Origin: an uncultured Chloroflexota bacterium | GTDB lineage: Bacteria > Chloroflexota > Chloroflexia > Chloroflexales > Roseiflexaceae | Length of the DNA: 11,248 nucleotides | Assembly (NCBI GenBank): GCA_903871975.1 | Contig: CAIQIY010000540.1 | Location: 1-11,248, forward strand | Direction: 5' to 3' | Shown: positions 1 through 6,368 of the stretch, piece after piece | Position numbering within the stretch: position 1 is the stretch's first letter | How the letters are laid out: each line of letters opens with the position of its first letter | Notes under the pieces: model-generated | The model's input: only the letters and a program-made list of their open reading frames with translations | Databases searched by the model: none | What the model was told of the DNA's origin: nothing | Translations under genes and position numbers: made by a program

Positions 1-82
1 GCACCGGCTCACACCAGCCGCCGGCTCTCTGGGCACGCTTCTGCCGTACTCTTCCCGTTCAACGTCGTTGTGATCTTCAGTT
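1..82 (-). ncRNA. T-box riboswitch leader, 5' half of Stem I (cut by left edge)
   Basis: Read on the minus strand from about 82 down to 1, the RNA shows in order the elements I associate with the 5' arm of T-box Stem I. These are GGGAAGAGTA (AGTA at 50-47), the AG-bulge sequence AGAGAG (30-25), and a distal hairpin with arms GCCGGC and GCCGGT around an 11-nt loop that contains GGTG (15-12). T-boxes sense uncharged tRNA and control aminoacyl-tRNA synthetase or amino-acid genes by transcription or translation attenuation. The specifier codon, the 3' arm, the antiterminator and the UGGN T-box itself lie outside the window, so the amino acid cannot be named. A near-consensus promoter sits correctly just upstream. 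The identification rests on motif order and is not a covariance-model result. Confidence 0.75.
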
Positions 83-88
83 GCGCCG

Positions 89-117
89 AGTATAGCAGTC
101 AGGTTGCCGGCTGTCAA
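89..117 (-). promoter_or_regulatory. sigma-A promoter for the T-box leader and the gene left of the window
   Basis: On the minus strand the -35 is TTGACA (117-112, consensus) and the -10 is TATACT (94-89, one mismatch), separated by exactly 17 bp. Transcription should start near 82 and run leftward into the T-box-like leader. This is the best promoter match in the window. Confidence 0.85.
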
Positions 118-148
118 TGCCGCGCGGACGATGAACCCCCACCCCGAG

Positions 149-174
149 CCCGCTCCCGCGACTGCAGGAGCGGG
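149..174 (-). terminator. hairpin downstream of pyrF, possible terminator
   Basis: A perfect 8-bp GC-rich stem (149-156 with 167-174, CCCGCTCC/GGAGCGGG) encloses a 10-nt loop, 40 nt past the pyrF stop. No U-tract follows on the minus strand, so it is not a classical intrinsic terminator. It may pause polymerase, terminate without a U-tract or protect the 3' end. Confidence 0.45.
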
Positions 175-177
175 GTG

Positions 178-197
178 ACGGGGTGTTGGTACCCCGT
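178..197 (-). terminator. first hairpin downstream of pyrF
   Basis: A perfect 7-bp stem (178-184 with 191-197, ACGGGGT/ACCCCGT) encloses a 6-nt loop. It lies 17 nt past the pyrF stop and immediately before the second hairpin at 149-174. No U-tract follows. Two tandem hairpins between pyrF and the next minus-strand promoter suggest that the pyrF transcript ends here. Confidence 0.4.
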
Positions 198-213
198 GCG
201 GCGTTGAAGGGCC

Positions 214-1023
214 CTACGCCGCCGCGATCGCTGCCCGCAGCCGCAGCGCCTCGCGTCGCGCGGCCTCGGCGAAGTCGGCGCCGGAGCTGGCGTACAGGAT
301 GCTGCGCGAGGCGTTGATCAACGCACCGCCGCCGGCGGCATCGCGCGTGGCGCGTACAGCCGCCGCCAGATCGCCGCCCTGCGCGCCGACGCCCGGCACC
401 AGCAGCGGCAGCGCGGGGCACAGCGCACGCACCGCCGCCGCCTCGTCGGGGAACGTCGCGCCGACCACCAGCCCGACATTGCCGGCAGCATTCCACTCGT
501 ATGCCGCACGCCGCGCGATCTCGAGATACAGCGGCCGACCGTCCTCGAGCCGCAGTTGCTGCACCTCGGCACTGCCGGGATTCGAGGTACGGCACAGGAT
601 GAAGCACCCACGGTCGCGCCACGCCAGAAATGGCGCCAGTGCATCGCCACCCAGATACGGGCTGAGCGTCACCGCGTCGGCGCCGAGGACGTCGAACGCG
701 GCCCGCGCGTAGGCTTCGGCCGTCGAGCCGATGTCGCCACGCTTGGCATCGAGGATCACCGGCACAGCCGCCGGCACCATCGCGATCACGTCGGCCAGCC
801 GCTGCATGCCCGCAATGCCCTGCGCCTCGAAGAAGCCACTGTTGGGCTTGAACGCGCAGACCACATCGGCCGTCGCCGCGATGATCTCGTGGCAGAAGCG
901 CGCGATCGGGTCGGCTTCACCCCGCAGCACTGCCGGCAGCCGGTCGAGCTCGGGGTCGAGCCCAAGGCAGAGCCACGACCCGTGGCGCGCCGCAGCAGCG
1001 GCGAGCTTCGCACCAAATGTCAT
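214..1023 (-). CDS. pyrF: Orotidine-5'-phosphate decarboxylase (PyrF, type 2 subfamily)
   Basis: This 269-aa cytosolic TIM-barrel enzyme converts OMP to UMP plus CO2, the last step of de novo UMP synthesis. Visible motifs are GLDPE (res 21-25, phosphate/orotate pocket), FKPN (58-61), the catalytic DAKRGDIGSTAEAYA block (92-106, with the Lys/Asp charge network), VVGAT (186-190), PGVGAQGGD (210-218) and NASRSI (237-242, phosphate binding). The DAKRGDIGSTAEAYA form and the length near 270 are typical of the type 2 (longer) subfamily rather than the E. coli type. The open frame extends to 1416, but I chose ATG 1023 because homology begins there, a GGGAG ribosome-binding sequence precedes it, and a good promoter lies just upstream. 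The gene is divergent from the sigma factor gene, and no other pyr gene is in the window. Confidence 0.95.
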   Translation of the reverse strand: MTFGAKLAAAAARHGSWLCLGLDPELDRLPAVLRGEADPIARFCHEIIAATADVVCAFKPNSGFFEAQGIAGMQRLADVIAMVPAAVPVILDAKRGDIGSTAEAYARAAFDVLGADAVTLSPYLGGDALAPFLAWRDRGCFILCRTSNPGSAEVQQLRLEDGRPLYLEIARRAAYEWNAAGNVGLVVGATFPDEAAAVRALCPALPLLVPGVGAQGGDLAAAVRATRDAAGGGALINASRSILYASSGADFAEAARREALRLRAAIAAA

Positions 1024-1063
1024 CGTGTGTGCTCCCAATCGTCGTCGGTCTGAATTGGCATTG

Positions 1064-1092
1064 ATTGTACGATGATCACCATCGCTGATCAA
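1064..1092 (-). promoter_or_regulatory. sigma-A promoter for pyrF
   Basis: On the minus strand the -35 is TTGATC (1092-1087) and the -10 is TACAAT (1069-1064), with a 17-bp spacer. Transcription should start near 1057, leaving a leader of about 34 nt before ATG 1023, too short for an attenuator. Two TGATCA palindromes (1073-1078 and 1086-1091) lie in the spacer and -35 region. Whether a regulator uses them cannot be told. Confidence 0.75.
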
Positions 1093-1178
1093 CGCGAGGT
1101 GTGGCATGCCGGCTGCCGGCGTCGCATCGATGCTGCCCGCCCGCCCCCGGCTCCATGCGCGCCACGCGCGGGCGATCT

Positions 1179-1196
1179 TTGTGCGCAATCGCACAA
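1179..1196. promoter_or_regulatory. 18-bp perfect inverted repeat, possible operator
   Basis: TTGTGCG (1179-1185) and CGCACAA (1190-1196) form a perfect 7-bp inverted repeat around CAAT. It ends 16 bp before the -35 of the sigma-gene promoter and lies about 87 bp upstream of the pyrF -35. The position fits a binding site for a dimeric regulator acting on sigA or on both divergent genes. The cognate protein is unknown. The 343-bp gap (1024-1366) otherwise holds only the two promoters and the sigma leader. Confidence 0.4.
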
Positions 1197-1212
1197 TCCC
1201 CCATCGGAGGGG

Positions 1213-1242
1213 TTGACTTTCGCGGCGGCATGATGCTATAGT
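1213..1242 (+). promoter_or_regulatory. Extended -10 promoter for the sigma factor operon
   Basis: The -35 is TTGACT (1213-1218) and the -10 is TATAGT (1237-1242), with an 18-bp spacer. A TGC immediately before the -10 (1234-1236) provides an extended -10 element. Transcription should start near 1249, giving a leader of roughly 118 nt that is rich in G and C. The primary sigma gene therefore probably has a promoter of the kind its own product recognises. Confidence 0.75.
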
Positions 1243-1366
1243 GGCGCGGACTGAGGGGGGCGGCTGCCGGGGCGTGCCGGTCACGGCGCGGACCGTGTCG
1301 GAGCGCGTCGCATGGTGGCGGCTGCGCCCGACGCGCACCCGATGATGGTACGATGAAAGCACAGCC

Positions 1367-2554
1367 ATGACGACGCAGCCTGACGGCTCGACGCTACCCG
1401 CGTGGGCGGGTGCCATCGAGCGGATGCTCCAACTCGGTCGAACGCGTGGCTATCTGACCTACGCCGACATTGTCGAGTGTTGCCCGCAGCCAGAGCTGCA
1501 GATCGCCGACATCGACCAGCTGTATGCGGTGTTGCACGCCGAGGGCATCCAGGTATCGGAGCACCCCGAAGACGCCGACGCACCGACTGACCCTGCAGCA
1601 CTCCAGGACGAGATCATCCCCGAGTTGCCCGATCTGGCCGACGTCGCGCTCGATGACCCGGTGCGCATGTATCTCCAGGAGATCGGCCAGGTTCCGTTGC
1701 TGACCGCCGACCAGGAGGTTGCGTTGGCGCAGCAGATGGAGAGTGGCGTCGCAGCGCGGTGTGCATTGTCGCGCGGCGAGCCAGGCTCGATCGCCGACCG
1801 AATGACCTACGAGCAGCAGGTCGCCCGGGGCAACGATGCGCGGCAGCACCTCATCCAGGCCAACCTGCGGCTGGTCGTCTCGATCGCCAAGAAGTACACC
1901 TCGTACGGATTGACGATGATGGACCTGGTGCAAGAGGGCAACATCGGCCTGATGCGGGCCGTCGAGAAGTTCGACTACACCAAGGGGCACAAGTTCTCGA
2001 CATATGCCACCTGGTGGATCCGTCAGGCGATCACGCGGGCGATCGCCGACCAGAGCCGCACCATCCGATTGCCGGTGCACATGGGCGAGGCGATCTCGCA
2101 GGTGAAGCGCACATCGCACCGGCTGCAGCAGGTGATGCAGCGCGAGCCAACCCCCGAGGAGATCGCCGATGTGATGGGCATCTCGTCGGTGAAGGTGCGC
2201 CGTACGCTCGAAGCATCGCTGCAGCCGCTGTCGCTCGAGATGCCCGTGGGGCAAGAGGGCGAAGGGCGCATGGGGGATTTCATCGAGGACGACCGCATCT
2301 CGACGCCGTCCGAGGCGGCGACGGTATCGTTGCTGCGCGAGCACCTGGAGGAGGTGCTGCAGAAGCTGCCGGAGCGCGAGCGCAAGATCATCCAGTTGCG
2401 CTATGGGCTGCGCGATGGGCGCTACCGGACGCTTGAGGAGGTCGGGCTCGAGTTTGGCATCACCCGCGAGCGGATCCGCCAGATCGAGGCGGTGGCGTTG
2501 CGCAAATTGCGCCACCCGCATCTGGGCAAGAAATTGCGCGGGTATCTCGACTGA
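1367..2554 (+). CDS. sigA: Primary RNA polymerase sigma factor (SigA/RpoD)
   Basis: This 395-aa sigma-70 group 1 protein directs RNA polymerase to housekeeping promoters. In order it has a divergent region 1.1-like N-terminus (res 14-65), an acidic linker (66-96), region 1.2 (DDPVRMYLQEIG, 96-127), region 2 (158-238, with NLRLVVSIAKKY, the core-binding DLVQEGNIGLMRAVEKFD and the -10 melting segment FSTYATWWIRQAITRAI), region 3 (240-322) and region 4 (324-385, with the -35-reading helix ITRERIRQIEAVALRKLRHP). The large insert between regions 1.2 and 2 of the E. coli form is absent, as in Gram-positive-style SigA. The closest match is a vegetative factor, but a group 2 paralogue cannot be excluded from one window. 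No clear Shine-Dalgarno precedes ATG 1367. The stop overlaps the next start by one base (TGATG). Confidence 0.93.
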   Translation: MTTQPDGSTLPAWAGAIERMLQLGRTRGYLTYADIVECCPQPELQIADIDQLYAVLHAEGIQVSEHPEDADAPTDPAALQDEIIPELPDLADVALDDPVRMYLQEIGQVPLLTADQEVALAQQMESGVAARCALSRGEPGSIADRMTYEQQVARGNDARQHLIQANLRLVVSIAKKYTSYGLTMMDLVQEGNIGLMRAVEKFDYTKGHKFSTYATWWIRQAITRAIADQSRTIRLPVHMGEAISQVKRTSHRLQQVMQREPTPEEIADVMGISSVKVRRTLEASLQPLSLEMPVGQEGEGRMGDFIEDDRISTPSEAATVSLLREHLEEVLQKLPERERKIIQLRYGLRDGRYRTLEEVGLEFGITRERIRQIEAVALRKLRHPHLGKKLRGYLD

Positions 2555-3063
2555 TGGTGGGTGCGGCGGGCTACCGATTGCGCCAGTTCGGCGCGGCGCT
2601 GGTCGCGCGGGTGCATCCGGCCGAACGCCGCTGGCTTGCGAGTGTGCTCCGCCCGGCAGAGCTGCAGGTGTTCGAGCAGATGCCGCGCTACGACCAGCGA
2701 CATGCGCTCGACGTGTGCCTCGCGTTGCGCCGTGCCGGCCACGATGATCGCGATGTCTGGTGTGCGGCATTGCTGCACGATTGCGGCAAGTGCGACGACC
2801 GGGGCCGACCGATGCCACTGGCCTGGTATGGGGTGTTCGTGATCCTGCAGGCGTGCTGGCCGGCAGCCTACCATGCCGCCGCGCGCAGTGGCCGGCCGCG
2901 ATGGCGCTGGTTCGGCATCCACGCCGCCCACGAGCGGCGCGCCGTCGTGCTGGCACAGCGGATCGGTACACGCCCGGCGGTGCTGGCGATCCTGGCCGCC
3001 ATCGCCGACGGCACGCCCCACCCCGCAGCCGATGCCGTGCGCCACGCCGATGCTCGCCACTGA
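2554..3063 (+). CDS. HD-domain protein, putative metal-dependent phosphohydrolase
   Basis: This 169-aa protein has the HD superfamily signature. It shows a first His in YDQRHALDV (H50), the paired His-Asp in AALLHDCGK (H75-D76), further His in GIHAAHERRA (H123, H126) and an Asp at 152 (ADGTPHP). HD proteins usually hydrolyse phosphoesters of nucleotides or second messengers, and the substrate here cannot be read from sequence. Residues 89-105 (AWYGVFVILQACWPAAY) are hydrophobic and might associate with the membrane or line the pocket. The start codon overlaps the sigma gene stop by one base and the 3' end overlaps scpA by 14 nt, so all three are probably translated from one message. No further domain is visible; this is a stand-alone HD unit. 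Confidence 0.75.
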   Translation: MVGAAGYRLRQFGAALVARVHPAERRWLASVLRPAELQVFEQMPRYDQRHALDVCLALRRAGHDDRDVWCAALLHDCGKCDDRGRPMPLAWYGVFVILQACWPAAYHAAARSGRPRWRWFGIHAAHERRAVVLAQRIGTRPAVLAILAAIADGTPHPAADAVRHADARH

Positions 3064-3784
3064 GCCGGCCATCAGCGTGGTCGTCGACGGCTTCAGCGGG
3101 CCGCTCGATCTGCTGCTGCGGTTGATCGAGCGCGCCGAGCTCGACATCACCACCATCGCGCTGGCACGCGTCACCGACGACTACCTGACGCACGTGCGGG
3201 CGCTCAGCACCCCCGACCCGGCGCAGCTCTCGGCGTTCATGCTGCTGGCGGCACGCCTGCTGGTGATCAAGTCGCGCGCGTTGTTGCCGCGCCCGGTGAT
3301 CGTGCGTGACGACGAGCCCGACGATGGCGCAGCGCTGGTCGAGCAGCTACGCGCGTGGCAGGTGCACAAGCGCGCTGCCACGGCACTGCGGGCGATCGAC
3401 GAGCGCGGCGAGCGCCTGTATCGCCGCACTGCGGCACCGCCTGCCCCGGTGCTGGCCGGCCCGATCGGCGCGACCGTCGCCGATCTCCTGCGCGCATTGC
3501 AGCGCCGTGTCGCCCTGACGGATCCGCGCCAGCTGCCGCTGACGCTGCCCGTCCCACGCGTGATCACCGTGGTCGAGATGAGTGCGCGCATCATCGGGTT
3601 GCTCGAGGGCGGCGCGCGAGTCGAGTTTCGCCGCTTCGTGGGCCACGCCGCACCACGCATCGAGATCGTCGTCGCATTGTGGTCGGTCCTCGAATTGCTG
3701 AAACGACGGGCCATCGCCGTCGAACAACGCGACGCCTTCGGCCCGATCGAGGTCTGGCGCCCCCGCGACGCTGGCGACGTATAA
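3050..3784 (+). CDS. scpA: Segregation and condensation protein A (ScpA kleisin)
   Basis: This 244-aa kleisin bridges SMC heads with ScpB in the bacterial condensin that organises and segregates the chromosome. The N-terminal hallmark FSGPLDLLLRLIE is at res 15-27, followed by ELDITTIALARVTDDYL (30-46) and the helix AFMLLAARLLVIKSRALLP (62-80). The C-terminal winged helix that contacts SMC is at about 170-237 (VVALWSVLELLKRRAIAVEQ). The length is typical. The frame is open back to 2873, but homology starts at ATG 3050; ATG 3032 is an alternative. No clear ribosome-binding site is seen, and translation is probably coupled to the HD gene, whose end it overlaps. scpB, often the next gene, does not follow here. 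Confidence 0.92.
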   Translation: MLATEPAISVVVDGFSGPLDLLLRLIERAELDITTIALARVTDDYLTHVRALSTPDPAQLSAFMLLAARLLVIKSRALLPRPVIVRDDEPDDGAALVEQLRAWQVHKRAATALRAIDERGERLYRRTAAPPAPVLAGPIGATVADLLRALQRRVALTDPRQLPLTLPVPRVITVVEMSARIIGLLEGGARVEFRRFVGHAAPRIEIVVALWSVLELLKRRAIAVEQRDAFGPIEVWRPRDAGDV

Positions 3785-3785
3785 T
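3780..3785 (+). promoter_or_regulatory. Consensus -10 hexamer at the scpA stop codon
   Basis: TATAAT spans the scpA stop codon, 36 bp before the next start. It would place a transcription start near 3792 and a short leader for the PLP enzyme gene. No recognisable -35 lies 16-18 bp upstream and there is no TG extension, so it may be chance or a weak internal promoter. Confidence 0.3.
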
Positions 3786-3820
3786 GGCGGGCGACGGTGG
3801 CCCGCTCGGAAGGAGACAGT

Positions 3821-5074
3821 ATGACCGCGCTCGACCTGACCTGGATCCGGCAGCAGTTTCCCGCATTGACGCTCGAGGTCGCCGGTGCGCCGGCAGTGTT
3901 CTTCGACGGGCCCGGCGGCACCCAGGTGCCACAACGGGTGATCGATGCCGTGTCGGATTACTATGTGCATGCCAATGCCAACACGCACGCTGCGTTCATC
4001 ACCAGCCAGCGTAGCGATGCCGTGATCGAGGAAGCACACGCCGGCATGGCTGATTTGCTCGGCTGCGACGCCGACGAGATCGTGTTCGGTGCCAACATGA
4101 CGACCCTGACGTTCGCGTTGAGCCGGGCGTTGGGGCGCGAGCTCGGGCCGGGCGACGAGATCGTGGTGACGCGACTCGACCACGACGCGAATGTGGCGCC
4201 GTGGCTGGCGCTGGCCGAGCGTGGCGTGACCATCCGCCATGTCGACATCGATGCCGAGGACTGCACGCTCGACATGGATGACCTGCGGCGCCAGATCAAC
4301 GCCAACACGCGACTGGTGGCGGTGGGCTATGCCTCGAATGCGGTCGGCACCATCAACCCGGTGGCCGAGGTGGTGCAGCTCGCCCACGCCGTCGGTGCGC
4401 TGGCATTCATCGATGCGGTGCACTATGCGCCGCACGGTCCGATCGATGTGCGCGCACTCGGCTGCGATTTCCTCGCCTGTTCGCCCTACAAGTTCTTCGC
4501 GCCGCACATGGGCACGCTGTATGGCCGCCGCGAACACCTGACGCGCCTGCAGCCCTACAAGGTACGCCCCGCATCGGATGCGACGCCGGATCGGTGGGAG
4601 ACCGGCACCAAGAATCACGAGGGGCTGGCGGGCGTGGCGGCGGCGATCGGGTACCTCGCAGAGTTGGGAGCACGCGTCGCGCCCGCGGCTGGCAGCCGCC
4701 GCGAGCGCCTGCTGGCGGCGATGGAGGCCATCCAGGCGTACGAACGCGGCTTGAGTGAGCGCCTGGTCGCCGGGCTCACCGCCATACCGCAGGTCACGTT
4801 CCACGGCATTCGTGACACCGACCGCTTCGGCCAGCGCACACCCACGGTGTCGATCACCGTCGCCGGGCACCGGCCGCGCGCAGTGGCCGAATACCTCGGC
4901 GCGCGCGGCATCTTCGTGTGGGATGGCAACTACTATGCGCTGAGCCTGAGCGAGCGGCTCGGCGTCGAAGCACACGGCGGCATGGTACGCATCGGGCTGG
5001 TGCATTACAACACCGCCGAAGAGATCGACCGCCTGCTCGTGGCATTACGTGAGTTGTCGGATGACGCACGGTGA
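3821..5074 (+). CDS. Cysteine desulfurase-like PLP enzyme (class V aminotransferase fold, VC1184-type)
   Basis: This 417-aa fold-type I PLP enzyme opens with RQQFPAL and FFDGPGGTQVPQRV (res 10-40), like SufS/NifS relatives. LDHDANVAPW (119-128) and FIDAVHYAPH (196-205, with the PLP-pyridine Asp198) follow, and the Schiff-base Lys224 is in SPYKFFAPHMGTLYGR. The nucleophilic Cys of true cysteine desulfurases, expected in the C-terminal domain, is missing. The matching stretch reads RLGVEAHGGMVRIGLVHYNT (379-398), and the only cysteines are at 82, 148, 215 and 220. This resembles the VC1184 (TIGR01976-like) subfamily, whose reaction I do not know. I chose ATG 3821 because AAGGAG lies 6-11 bases upstream, although a GTG at 3797 extends the frame. 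The 3' end overlaps the DUF445 gene by 14 nt. Confidence 0.88.
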   Translation: MTALDLTWIRQQFPALTLEVAGAPAVFFDGPGGTQVPQRVIDAVSDYYVHANANTHAAFITSQRSDAVIEEAHAGMADLLGCDADEIVFGANMTTLTFALSRALGRELGPGDEIVVTRLDHDANVAPWLALAERGVTIRHVDIDAEDCTLDMDDLRRQINANTRLVAVGYASNAVGTINPVAEVVQLAHAVGALAFIDAVHYAPHGPIDVRALGCDFLACSPYKFFAPHMGTLYGRREHLTRLQPYKVRPASDATPDRWETGTKNHEGLAGVAAAIGYLAELGARVAPAAGSRRERLLAAMEAIQAYERGLSERLVAGLTAIPQVTFHGIRDTDRFGQRTPTVSITVAGHRPRAVAEYLGARGIFVWDGNYYALSLSERLGVEAHGGMVRIGLVHYNTAEEIDRLLVALRELSDDAR

Positions 5075-6308
5075 TGATGATGTGCGGCTGCGCGAGCTGG
5101 CCCGGATGCGCCAGCTCGCCGGCGCGCTGCTGATCGTCGCTGCGGTGATCTTCGTCGTGGCGTACCGCTACGAGCCCGACATCCCGTGGCTGCGCCTGGT
5201 GCGCGCCGCCGCCGAAGGTGCGATGGTCGGCGCGATCGCCGACTGGTTCGCCGTGACCGCGTTGTTTCGCCATCCGCTGGGCATCCCGATTCCGCATACT
5301 GCGATCATTCGGCGCCGCAAGGATGCGCTCGGCGCCAGCATCGGCCGCTTCGTGCGCGACAACTTTCTCACCGCCGAGGTGATCGTCGGGCGGATGCGCG
5401 CAGCCGATCCCGCACGGCGCATCGGTGGCTTTCTCGCGCGCCCCGAGGTTGCGGCGCGCCTGGCACAGCTCGGCGTGGGTGGCATCGCCGGCGTGTTGCG
5501 CGTCATCGACGACGCCGATGTGCAGCAGGCGTTGGAGCGCGCGGTGCTGGGGCGTGCGGCGGCGATCCCTGCCGCGCCGACCGCCGGCCGGGCACTGCGT
5601 GCGCTGCTCGGCAGCGAACGACGCCGCGAGTTGCTGCACGGCCTGGTCCAGGCAGCCGCCGCCTTGCTCGACACCCACCGCGACGTCGTGCGGCGCCAGA
5701 TCATGGAGGGCGCGCCGTGGTGGCTGCCGCCGGGCGTCGACCGGGCGATCGTCGCACGCCTGCTCGAGGCGCTGGTGCGTGTCGCGGCCGAGTTGCGCGC
5801 CGATCCTGCCCATCGCCTCTATGCCGAGTTCGATGGCTTTGTCGATACGTGGATCGAACGGCTGGCCACTGACCCGGAGTGGCATGAGCGTGGCGAGGCG
5901 CTCAAGCACGAGGTACTGGCCGATCCCCTGGTGCGCGAGGTGCTCGCGTCGTTGTGGCGCGATCTCAAGCAGACACTGGTCGATCAGCGCGATGACGATG
6001 CGGCCGGCGTACGCGCCGCGCTGATGCGTGCCTCCACACAGGTTGGCGCGGCGTTGGTCCACGACGAGCTGCTGGTGGCCAAGGTGAATGACTGGCTCGA
6101 GGCACTGGTGCGCTATGTGCTGGCGGAATACGCCGACGAGGCGAGTACGCTGATCGAGCAGACGGTGCGCCGCTGGGACGCCGAGACGCTCACGCGGCGG
6201 ATCGAGGTGGTGGTCGGGCGCGATCTGCAGTTCATCCGCATCAATGGGACGATCGTCGGTGGGCTGGCTGGCTTGCTGATCGCGCTGGTGTCGTCGTTCA
6301 TCCGCTGA
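5061..6308 (+). CDS. DUF445 family membrane protein
   Basis: This 415-aa protein has a transmembrane helix near the N-terminus (res 19-35), then the DUF445 hallmark AEGAMVGAIADWFAVTALFR (51-70) with HPLGIPIPHTAIIRRRKDALG (71-91). A long, mostly helical and charged middle follows, with a final hydrophobic helix (about 394-415, ending SSFIR). This two-anchor layout is typical of the YheB/YjiN-like DUF445 proteins, which are probable inner-membrane proteins with no established function. ATG 5061 is preferred over GTG 5049 because the extra residues add nothing recognisable. It overlaps the preceding PLP gene by 14 nt, indicating coupled translation, but I know of no shared pathway. Confidence 0.85.
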   Translation: MTHGDDDVRLRELARMRQLAGALLIVAAVIFVVAYRYEPDIPWLRLVRAAAEGAMVGAIADWFAVTALFRHPLGIPIPHTAIIRRRKDALGASIGRFVRDNFLTAEVIVGRMRAADPARRIGGFLARPEVAARLAQLGVGGIAGVLRVIDDADVQQALERAVLGRAAAIPAAPTAGRALRALLGSERRRELLHGLVQAAAALLDTHRDVVRRQIMEGAPWWLPPGVDRAIVARLLEALVRVAAELRADPAHRLYAEFDGFVDTWIERLATDPEWHERGEALKHEVLADPLVREVLASLWRDLKQTLVDQRDDDAAGVRAALMRASTQVGAALVHDELLVAKVNDWLEALVRYVLAEYADEASTLIEQTVRRWDAETLTRRIEVVVGRDLQFIRINGTIVGGLAGLLIALVSSFIR

Positions 6309-6368
6309 GGGGTGCAGCCGCGTGCTGATGGGTGCTGTCGGTGTGCATCGGACAAACGCAAAGGAGTC

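Noticed and set aside
1070..1091. Repeated TGATCA/GATC motifs around the pyrF promoter as a regulator site
   Set aside because: Short palindromes of this kind are common by chance and the arrangement has no clear two-fold symmetry, so I kept it only as a remark in the promoter entry.
1024..1416. N-terminal extension of pyrF to 1416 in the same frame
   Set aside because: The added 131 residues match no PyrF sequence, run through both divergent promoters and contain no domain. ATG 1023 has a ribosome-binding sequence and gives the normal length.
1394..3193. A 599-codon open frame on the minus strand across the sigma, HD and scpA genes
   Set aside because: Low-complexity Arg/Ala/His-rich shadow of conserved plus-strand genes, with no domain recognised.
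3347..5005. A 552-codon open frame on the minus strand across scpA and the PLP gene
   Set aside because: Same mirror-frame effect; it cuts across two well-supported genes and has no motif of its own.
6309..6368. Possible separate promoter before the amidohydrolase gene
   Set aside because: No acceptable -10 or -35 pair is present in the 60-bp gap; read-through from the DUF445 gene is the simpler view.
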